Source: Bosea sp. ANAM02
GTDB taxonomy: Bacteria > Pseudomonadota > Alphaproteobacteria > Rhizobiales > Beijerinckiaceae
Direction: 5' to 3'
Length of the DNA: 64,000 nucleotides
Assembly (NCBI RefSeq): GCF_011764485.1
Contig: NZ_AP022848.1
Span: 4,891,301-4,955,300 of the forward strand
Both the position numbers and the translations under genes were made by a program. Below, piece after piece: positions 19,731 to 25,715 of the stretch. The notes under the pieces are model-generated. The model saw only the letters and a list, made by a program, of their open reading frames with translations. It made no database searches and was not told where the DNA came from. The first letter of the stretch is position 1. Each line of letters begins with the position of its first letter.

Positions 19731-19843
19731 CCTCATCCTGAGGAGCAAGCCGATGGCTTGCGTCTCGAAGGATGGTCCAGGAGGCTCCGGGACCATCTGG
19801 AGCATCCTTCGAGACGCCGCTGACGCGGCTCCTCAGGATGAGG
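19731..19843. repeat. palindromic repeat, family A
   Basis: A 113-bp copy with ends CCTCATCCTGAGGAGC and GCTCCTCAGGATGAGG, inner pairing GATGGTCC/GGACCATC-like, and the TCGAGACGCC arm shared with the other family A copies. It fills the gap between the FAH and DHDPS-family genes, so it may weaken co-transcription. Confidence 0.88.
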
Positions 19844-19887
19844 GCTGAGTGGGACAACAATCTTCAGCCATCTTGAAGGACACCATC

Positions 19888-20817
19888 ATGCGCCTCACCC
19901 CCGACGCTTCCGGCGTCTTCCCGATCGCGCCGACCCCGTTCAATCCCGACGGCAGCATCGACTGGGCCTCGGCCGACCGGCTGTTCCAGTTCTATCACGA
20001 CATCGGCTCGGACGGCGTCACCGTGCTCGGCATCATGGGTGAAGCGCCCAAGCTGGAGTCCGAGGAATCGGTCGAGCTGGTCAAGCGCTGCGTCGCCCGG
20101 ATGGGGGCTAAGCCGATCATCGTCGGCGTTTCCGCACCCGGCTTCGCAGCGATGCGCTCGCTCGCCCGGCAGGTGATGGATCTCGGCGCCGGCGGCGTGA
20201 TGATCGCCCCGCCGCCCTCATTGCGGACCGACGACCAGATCACGGGCTATTACGCGCAGGCCGTCGAGGCGATCGGCAGCGACATCCCCTTCGTCATCCA
20301 GGATTATCCGCTGACGCTCTCGGTGGTGATGACGCCGGCGGTGATCCGCAAGATCGTCATGGACAACCCGTCCTGCGTGATGCTGAAGCACGAGGACTGG
20401 CCGGGGCTGGAGAAGATCTCGACGCTGCGCAGGTTCCAGAAGGAAGGCTCTCTGCGCCCGATCTCCATCGTGACCGGCAATGGCGGGCTCTTCCTCGATT
20501 TCGAGATGGAACGTGGCGCCGACGGCGCCAATACCGGCTATGCCTTCCCAGAGCTCCTGATCGACGTGGTCCGCCTGCAGAAGGCCGGCAAGCGCGACGA
20601 GGCGCATGACATCTTCGACGCGCATCTGCCGCTGATGCGCTACGAGCAGCAGCAGGGCGTGGGGCTCGCCGTGCGCAAGTACACGATGATGAAGCGCGGC
20701 ATCCTCAGCCACGACGCCCAACGCAAGCCGGGTTCGACCCTCAGCGCTGCGGCGAAGGCCGAGGTGGATTACCTGCTGGCGCGCATCGCCAAGCACGACC
20801 CGCGCGCGAAGCTCTAA
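19888..20817 (+). CDS. dihydrodipicolinate synthase family protein (class I aldolase)
   Basis: 309 aa from the ATG at 19888, which has GAAGGA at ideal spacing; a longer frame from 19849 runs into the repeat. It is a TIM-barrel of the DapA/NanA superfamily. The catalytic Tyr is in VIQDYPL and the Schiff-base Lys in MLKHEDWP, and the GIMGEAPKL segment stands where DapA has the GTTGE motif. The change in that loop means it is probably not the lysine-pathway DapA but an aldolase or dehydratase for another 2-keto acid. The FAH-family gene upstream suggests sugar-acid or hydroxy-acid catabolism. Confidence 0.85.
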   Translation: MRLTPDASGVFPIAPTPFNPDGSIDWASADRLFQFYHDIGSDGVTVLGIMGEAPKLESEESVELVKRCVARMGAKPIIVGVSAPGFAAMRSLARQVMDLGAGGVMIAPPPSLRTDDQITGYYAQAVEAIGSDIPFVIQDYPLTLSVVMTPAVIRKIVMDNPSCVMLKHEDWPGLEKISTLRRFQKEGSLRPISIVTGNGGLFLDFEMERGADGANTGYAFPELLIDVVRLQKAGKRDEAHDIFDAHLPLMRYEQQQGVGLAVRKYTMMKRGILSHDAQRKPGSTLSAAAKAEVDYLLARIAKHDPRAKL

Positions 20818-20830
20818 GGGCGCCACGACC

Positions 20831-20921
20831 GTCATGCTCGCCCTTGTGGCGAGCATCCACGGCTTGAACACGACCCTCGACGAATGAAGACGTGGATGGT
20901 CGGGACAAGCCCGACCATGAC
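20831..20921. repeat. palindromic repeat, family B
   Basis: A 91-bp copy between the convergent ends of the DHDPS-family gene and the copper chaperone gene. The left hairpin is TGCTCGCC/GGCGAGCA and the right hairpin is ATGGTCGGG/CCCGACCAT. The ends are GTCAT/ATGAC. Confidence 0.88.
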
Positions 20922-20941
20922 GGCAGGCGGCAACGACCGCC

Positions 20942-21421
20942 TCAATGCCCCTTGTGCTCGCTCGCGCCGCCCCTGGCGGCGATCGAGTCGACCTTGAACT
21001 CGACATCGACGGTCCCGGCCTTCTCGAAGGTCAGCGTGCCCTTCATCATCTCGCCCTGCTTGAGCGGCTGCTTCAACTCCATGAACATGATGTGGTAGCC
21101 GCCGGGCTTGAACTCGATCGTCTTGCCGGCGGGCAGTTCGACGCCCTGTTCCAGCGGCCGCATCGTCATGATGCCGTCCTTCACCGCCATTTCGTGGATT
21201 TCCGAACGCGCGGCGAAGGGCACCGAGACCGAAACGAGCCGGTCGGCAGCCGAGCCGGTGTTCTCGATCGAGAGATAACCGCCGCCGACCTTGGCGCCGG
21301 CCGGCGTGGCGCGCGACCAGGGATGGCCGATCTTCAGCGGCCCGGCCTTGAACTCATGGGCGGAAGCGAAGCCGGCGGAGACCAGAAGAGCCGCGGCGGC
21401 GAGCGAATGGGAAAGCTTCAT
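20942..21421 (-). CDS. periplasmic copper chaperone PCu(A)C
   Basis: 159 aa from the ATG at 21421. A Sec signal peptide (about 1-21, cleaved after ASA) precedes a cupredoxin-like domain with the PCu(A)C metal ligands: H76 and M78 in EIHEMAV, Met in IMTMRPL, and H110 and M112 in GGYHIMFM. These proteins carry Cu(I) to the CuA/CuB centres of cytochrome oxidase or buffer copper in the periplasm. It lies 110 bp downstream of a DUF2946-like gene on the same strand, with a strong hairpin at that gene's stop codon. The pair may form a copper-responsive unit (see findings). Confidence 0.9.
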   Translation of the reverse strand: MKLSHSLAAAALLVSAGFASAHEFKAGPLKIGHPWSRATPAGAKVGGGYLSIENTGSAADRLVSVSVPFAARSEIHEMAVKDGIMTMRPLEQGVELPAGKTIEFKPGGYHIMFMELKQPLKQGEMMKGTLTFEKAGTVDVEFKVDSIAARGGASEHKGH

Positions 21422-21517
21422 GATGGATGTCCCGAACGAAAGGGCCGCTGGCGCAGCCTCGTGACGAGGTGCCGTCGCTCCCAAGCGAAGCAAACAGGCT
21501 GGAATTGGATGCGGATG

Positions 21518-21541
21518 GGCAGGCTGAGGTTTCAGCCTGCC
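21518..21541 (-). promoter_or_regulatory. stem-loop overlapping the stop codon of the DUF2946-like gene
   Basis: GGCAGGCTGA and TCAGCCTGCC form a perfect 10-bp stem with a 4-base loop (bases 21518-21527 and 21532-21541). The stop codon of the upstream gene is inside the stem. No U-run follows, so it is not an ordinary terminator. A ribosome that pauses near the end of the upstream frame would open it. Confidence 0.7.
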
Positions 21542-21909
21542 GGCGGCGCGCGCGATTGCGCGAGCCCGGCGGCGAAACGATGCGGGAGGCCTTCGGCCAC
21601 CGGCAAGGGCGCCGGCAGGTGAACGGCGAGCCGCCCCGGCTCCGGCGCGCGATCAACCGGCGGGCCGGCGAGCACCGGATTGAGCGGGCAGCCCTTGCAA
21701 TGGGTGAGCTCGCCCCGCGGCACCGGCTGGCCCCCGTCGGGCACCGGCGCGCCCGAGCAAAGCACGACGCCATCCGAACTGCCGAACGCCGCCATGGCGG
21801 GAGCCGGCGCGAGCGCCAGGGCCATGACGCAAAGCGCATAGGCCGTCGCCAGCCAGGCTCCGAGCCCGGAACGGCGAAGACGATCGAGAAGGGCGGCGCG
21901 AGCCTGCAT
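21532..21909 (-). CDS. DUF2946-like small protein, possible copper-sensing upstream ORF
   Basis: 125 aa. A hydrophobic segment at residues 17-41 could be a signal or membrane anchor. C51 and the H70-C71-x-x-C74 motif (THCKGCPLNP) are likely Cu(I) ligands. The C-terminal part is rich in proline (PPVDRAPEP, LPAPLP, APPAG at the end). CXXC plus a proline-rich end is the layout of DUF2946 proteins such as CruR of Bordetella and CutF of Rhodobacter, which are reported to act as copper-responsive nascent-chain regulators of the gene downstream. Here the downstream gene is the copper chaperone PCu(A)C, and a hairpin spans the stop codon. DUF2946 membership is judged by motif, not by a profile search. 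Confidence 0.65.
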   Translation of the reverse strand: MQARAALLDRLRRSGLGAWLATAYALCVMALALAPAPAMAAFGSSDGVVLCSGAPVPDGGQPVPRGELTHCKGCPLNPVLAGPPVDRAPEPGRLAVHLPAPLPVAEGLPHRFAAGLAQSRAPPAG

Positions 21910-22034
21910 GGCCGCAAATGGCGCCGCTTTCCCGGCTTCGTCAAGCCGCGCATTGCCGCATGCTTGGCGCGGTGCAAAGAGCGCACGGAGAATATTCTTC
22001 TCCGCCGTATCGTTTCTTCAGAAGAACGATCCGG

Positions 22035-22063
22035 TTGACAAAGAGGACGATCCCGATCAGATT
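22035..22063 (+). promoter_or_regulatory. possible promoter for the leader-metNIQ transcript
   Basis: TTGACA (22035-22040) is followed after 17 bp by a weak -10 (CAGATT). Two inverted repeats just upstream (CGGAGAA/TTCTCCG near 21987-22005, and an imperfect one around 22009-22028) could be operator sites for this promoter or for the divergent copper genes. Confidence 0.35.
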
Positions 22064-22140
22064 GCAGGTGTTCCCGGAGCAATCGGGGAGCCGCGGAGAT
22101 TTGAGCAGCAGCTTGCGCCGCGTCACCAAACGCTAAAGCG

Positions 22141-22269
22141 CCACGACTGGGTCGTGGGCTCCAGATCGAGGAGACTGACATGACCATTGTGAAAGCCAGC
22201 CGAAGCCAATCCTGCTTCCGCCTGATGTCCTGCCGCTGTCGACGCTGAGATCGCGAGGCCGAGAGGCCT
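22141..22269 (+). promoter_or_regulatory. candidate attenuator leader of the met transporter operon
   Basis: In order: a 7-bp hairpin CCACGAC/GTCGTGG (22141-22157), a strong GAGGAG ribosome site, the Cys-containing leader frame 22180-22248, and a second hairpin AGGCC-GAGA-GGCCT (22256-22269) followed by a few T. A ribosome slowed on the leader would change folding of the second part. The layout is visible; the attenuation mechanism is inferred. Confidence 0.4.
22180..22248 (+). CDS. putative Cys-containing leader peptide upstream of metNIQ
   Basis: 22 codons with ATG at 22180, GAGGAG six bases upstream (the best ribosome site of this region), and TGA at 22246. The peptide begins MTIVKASR and ends SCRCRR; Cys is at positions 12, 18 and 20, and the last third is very rich in Arg and Cys. 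No known domain. Its place before a sulfur amino acid importer suggests that translation speed at the Cys codons reports cysteine supply. It may instead be a chance frame; conservation would decide. Confidence 0.45.
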   Translation: MTIVKASRSQSCFRLMSCRCRR

Positions 22270-22321
22270 TTCCCATCCGATCGTTCCGACACGTGCCGCA
22301 TCGACGGCAGAAGGCAGTTCC

Positions 22322-22570
22322 ATGTCCCAGCTTCATTCCCTTCCCGCCCGGGCCCGCCCGGCGCAGCAGGCCTATGTCATCGAGCTCGGCGAGGCCCAGA
22401 TCGGGCTCGTGAGCCGCCGCGCCGACGAGCGCGACTTCACATTCGTCTCGGCTTCCGCCGCCTTCCGGGCGCTGGACGGGCAGCGCTTCGCAACGCCCGG
22501 CGCTGCCGAGACCGCCGCGCGCCGGCTCTTCCGCTCGCAGCGGCGCGCGCCGCTGCTGCTGGCTTCGTGA
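22322..22570 (+). CDS. small hypothetical protein (82 aa) in the met transporter operon
   Basis: 82 aa. A hydrophilic protein with the central motif AYVIELGEAQIGLVSRRADE and an Arg-rich end. No signal peptide or membrane helix, and no family recognised. It lies 7 bp before a 57-aa frame and less than 200 bp before metN, all on one strand, so it is almost certainly in the same transcript. The function is unknown. Confidence 0.55.
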   Translation: MSQLHSLPARARPAQQAYVIELGEAQIGLVSRRADERDFTFVSASAAFRALDGQRFATPGAAETAARRLFRSQRRAPLLLAS

Positions 22571-22577
22571 GGCGGCG

Positions 22578-22751
22578 ATGCAGCTCCTCTCCACCCTCTG
22601 GAACGGTCTCGCGGCGTGGTTCGTCCAGGCCGTCCCCGCCAGTTTCGACCCGCTCGACGCCGCGACCGCGGACGACCAGCGCCGCTCGGTCCATGACGTG
22701 ACCATCGAGCAGCTCGGCATCGCCCACTGGTCCTGCCACACGCATTTCTGA
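22578..22751 (+). CDS. very small hypothetical protein (57 aa) directly before metN
   Basis: 57 aa, ATG 22578 to TGA 22749-22751, with GAGGCGG just upstream. The N-terminus (MQLLSTLWNGLAAWFVQAVP) is amphipathic or hydrophobic, and the C-terminus is WSCHTHF with possible Cys/His metal ligands. It starts 7 bp after the 82-aa gene and stops 4 bp before the metN start, a spacing typical of coupled genes. No family recognised. It could be a membrane-associated small partner of the transporter, but that is only suggested by position. Confidence 0.5.
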   Translation: MQLLSTLWNGLAAWFVQAVPASFDPLDAATADDQRRSVHDVTIEQLGIAHWSCHTHF

Positions 22752-22755
22752 GGAC

Positions 22756-23877
22756 ATGATGAACGCCCCCGTCAGACCCGGCACGCTCGGTGCCGGCGCG
22801 ACTTCCGTCGCCTTGCCCCTATCGTCGCCCGAGACGGCCATCCGCTTCGAGCGGGTCGGCAAGACCTATCCGGGCCGCCGCGGCCAGTTGCCGGTCGGCG
22901 CGCTCGCCGGAATCGATCTCGACGTCCCCGCCGGCACGATCCTCGGCGTGATCGGTCGCTCGGGCGCCGGCAAGTCCACCCTGATTCGCCTCGTCAACGG
23001 GCTGGAATGCGCCACCGAGGGGCGCATCCTGATCGAAGGCACCGATGTCACGGGTCTCACCGAATCCGGCTGGCGCCAGCAGCGCCGGCGGATCGGCATG
23101 ATCTTCCAGCATTTCAACCTGCTCTCGTCGCGCACGGTCTTCGACAATGTCGCGCTGCCGCTGGAGATCGCCGGCGCCGGTAAGGCCGAGATCGCCGCGA
23201 AGGTGGCGCGGCTGCTCGCGCTGGTCGGGCTCTCCGACAAGAGCGCGCGCTATCCGGCCGAGTTGTCGGGCGGGCAGAAGCAGCGCGTCGGCATCGCCCG
23301 TGCGCTCGCCACCGATCCGAAGGTGCTGCTCTGCGACGAGGCGACCTCGGCGCTCGATCCCGAGACGACGCGCTCGATCCTCGCCCTGCTCCGCCAAGTC
23401 AATCGCGAGCTCGGCATCACCATCCTGCTGATCACCCACGAGATCCCCGTCATCAAGGAGATCTGCGACCGCGTCGCGGTGATCGAGGGCGGGCGGATCG
23501 TCGAGCAGGGCGAGACCTTCGAAGTCTTCACCAACCCGCAGCACCCGACCACGGCGAGCTTCGTCGAGACGGTCACCGGCGTCGAACTGCCGGAACATCT
23601 CACTCACCGCATCCGCAAGGACGCGCGTCCCGGCGACAATATCGTGCTGCGCATCACCTTCCTCGGCGAGAACGCGACGGCGCCGGTGATCAGCCGGCTC
23701 AGCGCCATCGTCGGCGTCGACGTCAACATCCTGGCCGGGCGGATCGACGCCATCGCCGGCCAACCCTTCGGCAGCCTGCTCGTCTGCGTGCCCGCGCGCG
23801 CGCCGGAGAGCGATGCCGTGCTCGGCGCCCTCAGGAACCTCGGGCTCAAGGCGGAGGTGATCGGCCATGTCTCCTGA
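22756..23877 (+). CDS. metN: methionine import ATP-binding protein MetN
   Basis: 373 aa. The ABC domain (about 35-275) has Walker A GRSGAGKST, signature LSGGQKQRVGIARAL and Walker B VLLCDEATSALDPE. The C-terminal NIL domain (about 295-373) is the allosteric methionine-binding domain that gives substrate trans-inhibition in MetN, so the importer should switch off when internal methionine is high. It overlaps metI by 11 bp. Either of two adjacent ATG codons (22756 or 22759) could be used. Confidence 0.95.
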   Translation: MMNAPVRPGTLGAGATSVALPLSSPETAIRFERVGKTYPGRRGQLPVGALAGIDLDVPAGTILGVIGRSGAGKSTLIRLVNGLECATEGRILIEGTDVTGLTESGWRQQRRRIGMIFQHFNLLSSRTVFDNVALPLEIAGAGKAEIAAKVARLLALVGLSDKSARYPAELSGGQKQRVGIARALATDPKVLLCDEATSALDPETTRSILALLRQVNRELGITILLITHEIPVIKEICDRVAVIEGGRIVEQGETFEVFTNPQHPTTASFVETVTGVELPEHLTHRIRKDARPGDNIVLRITFLGENATAPVISRLSAIVGVDVNILAGRIDAIAGQPFGSLLVCVPARAPESDAVLGALRNLGLKAEVIGHVS

Positions 23878-24532
23878 GATCATCCGCCTGATCGCGCAGT
23901 CGACGCTGGACACGCTCGCCATGGTCGCGGTCGCAGCCGGGCTCGGCACGCTGTTCGGCCTGCCGCTCGGCGTCTTCCTCGCCACCAGCAAGCGCGGCGA
24001 ACTCTTCGCGGCGCCGGCCGCCAACCTTCTGCTGGGCACGCTGGTCAACGCCACGCGCTCGACGCCCTTCATCATCCTCGTCGTCGCGATCATCCCGTTC
24101 ACACGGCTGATCGCCGGCACCTCGATCGGCACCGGTGCCGCGATCGTGCCGCTCACCGTCGCGGCGACGCCCTTCATCGCCCGCCTGATCGAAGGCGCGG
24201 TGCGCGAGGTCGACCAGGGGCTGGTCGAGGCCGCGCGCGCCATGGGCGCCACACCCGTCCAGATCGTGCGCAAGGTGCTGGTGCCCGAGGCCCTGCCGGC
24301 GATCGTGCTCGGCCTGACGCTGGCGCTGGTCAGCCTGATCGGCTTCTCGGCCATGGTCGGCGCGGTCGGCGGCGGCGGGCTCGGCGATCTCGGCATCCGC
24401 TACGGCTACCAGCGCTTCATGCCGGACGTGATGGCGGCGGTCGTCGCCGTGCTCATCGTCCTCGTCCAGCTCGTCCAGAGCATCGGCGACCGGCTCGCCC
24501 GCCATCTCAACAAGCGCCTGCGCCACGCCTGA
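23867..24532 (+). CDS. metI: methionine ABC transporter permease MetI
   Basis: 221 aa, with five predicted membrane helices and the permease EAA loop EAARAMGATPVQIVRKVLVP that docks on MetN. The start ATG lies inside the end of metN, so translation is probably coupled. With MetN and MetQ it forms a D/L-methionine importer in the inner membrane. Confidence 0.95.
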   Translation: MSPEIIRLIAQSTLDTLAMVAVAAGLGTLFGLPLGVFLATSKRGELFAAPAANLLLGTLVNATRSTPFIILVVAIIPFTRLIAGTSIGTGAAIVPLTVAATPFIARLIEGAVREVDQGLVEAARAMGATPVQIVRKVLVPEALPAIVLGLTLALVSLIGFSAMVGAVGGGGLGDLGIRYGYQRFMPDVMAAVVAVLIVLVQLVQSIGDRLARHLNKRLRHA

Positions 24533-24573
24533 CGCTGACCCGTTCATCCGCATCCATTGAAGGAAACGACACC

Positions 24574-25374
24574 ATGACGACCCTCATCAACCGCCGCGCC
24601 GCGCTGCTCGCCGGCTTCACCCTGACGCTCTCCGCCGTGCCCGCCCTTGCCCAGCAGAACCAGGTGGTCCGCATCGGCGTCTCGCCCGGCCCGCATGCCG
24701 AGATCCTGGGGAAGGTGAAACCCATCCTCGCCAAGAAGGGCATCGACCTCAAGATCATCGAGTTCTCCGACTATGTCGTGCCGAACCAGGCGCTCGATGC
24801 CGGCGAACTGGAGGCCAACTCCTTCCAGAACCAGCCCTATCTCGACAACCAGGTGAAGGATCGCGGCTTCAAGATCGAGAGCGTCGGCCTGACCGTGAAC
24901 TTCCCGCTCGGCATCTACTCGGCCAAGTACAAGGACTGGTCGCAGGTGCCGGATGGCTCCACCGTCGCGATCCAGAACGACCCGACCAATGGCGGCCGCT
25001 CGCTCCTGCTGCTGCAGGACAAGGGCGTGATCAAGCTGAAGGACGGCGTCGGCTTCAAGCCGAGCCCGGCCGATATCGTCGGCAACCCGAAGAAGCTGAA
25101 GATCATCGAGATCGAGGCCGCGCAGACCCCGCGCTCGCTGGCCGATGTCGCCGCCGCCGCGATCAACACCAATTATGCCGTCGATGCCAAGATCGATCCG
25201 GCCTCGGCGATCCTGCGCGAGGACGCCAAGGGCCCCTATGTCAACCTGATCGCCGTGCGCAGCGCCGACAAGGACAAGCCCTGGGTCAAGACGCTGGTCG
25301 AAAGCTACCACACGCCCGAGATCAAGGCCTTCGTCGCCGAGCGCTTCAAGGGCGCCGTGCTCGCCGGCTGGTAA
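24574..25374 (+). CDS. metQ: methionine ABC transporter substrate-binding protein MetQ
   Basis: 266 aa. A signal peptide (about 1-26, ending PALAQQ) has no lipobox Cys, so the protein is probably soluble in the periplasm rather than a lipoprotein as in E. coli. The NLPA/MetQ fold shows in IRIGVSPGPHAEIL-type N-terminus, the LEANSFQNQPYLDN segment and the AIQNDPTNGGRSL ligand loop. It follows metI by 41 bp and is closed by a strong terminator at 25420-25455. Confidence 0.95.
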   Translation: MTTLINRRAALLAGFTLTLSAVPALAQQNQVVRIGVSPGPHAEILGKVKPILAKKGIDLKIIEFSDYVVPNQALDAGELEANSFQNQPYLDNQVKDRGFKIESVGLTVNFPLGIYSAKYKDWSQVPDGSTVAIQNDPTNGGRSLLLLQDKGVIKLKDGVGFKPSPADIVGNPKKLKIIEIEAAQTPRSLADVAAAAINTNYAVDAKIDPASAILREDAKGPYVNLIAVRSADKDKPWVKTLVESYHTPEIKAFVAERFKGAVLAGW

Positions 25375-25419
25375 CCGCTCCTCCCACCTGGCTCTCCAGT
25401 CAACATAGCCAGGCGCCTT

Positions 25420-25455
25420 GCCCCGGATGCAGATCGCATCCGGGGCTTTTCTTTT
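25420..25455 (+). terminator. rho-independent terminator of the metNIQ operon
   Basis: GCCCCGGATGC and GCATCCGGGGC form a perfect 11-bp stem with a 5-base loop, followed by TTTTCTTTT. It is one of the clearest intrinsic terminators in the window. Confidence 0.9.
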
Positions 25456-25470
25456 GCCGGGAACCACGAC

Positions 25471-25695
25471 GTCATTCCGGGGCTTCGCGTTAGCGAAGAG
25501 CCCGGAACCCATGAACACGACGCAGCTCCAATTCGTCATGCTCGCCCTTGTGGCGAGCATCCACGTCTTGAACACGCCCCTGGACCAACGAAGACGTGGA
25601 TGGTCGGGACAAGCCCGACCATGACGAGGAGAGTCGCCTGAAACCGTCGTGTCCATGGGTTCCAGGCTCGGCCCTGCGGGCCGCCCCGGAATGAC
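25471..25695. repeat. family D-type palindromic repeat split by a family B element
   Basis: The outer element starts GTCATTCCGGGGC (25471) and ends GCCCCGGAATGAC (25695). Its two arms still pair, including GGAACCCATG with CATGGGTTCC and ACACGACG with CGTCGTGT. A complete family B element (25535-25625) sits in the middle, apparently a nested insertion. The 341-bp gene-free stretch 25375-25715 is therefore terminator plus this composite. Confidence 0.8.
25535..25625. repeat. palindromic repeat, family B, nested inside another repeat
   Basis: A 91-bp intact family B copy with ends GTCATGCTCGCC and CCCGACCATGAC and inner arms CCACGTCTTG/CGAAGACGTGG. It differs from the copies at 20831 and 44894 at only a few bases, which suggests recent movement. 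Confidence 0.85.
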
Positions 25696-25715
25696 TGCGC
25701 GGTTCTTCTGGCAGC

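Noticed and set aside
22000..22320. SAM-II or other SAM riboswitch before the methionine importer
   Set aside because: I looked for the SAM-II pseudoknot core and the SAM-I kink-turn and saw neither. A covariance-model search would be needed to exclude weaker variants.
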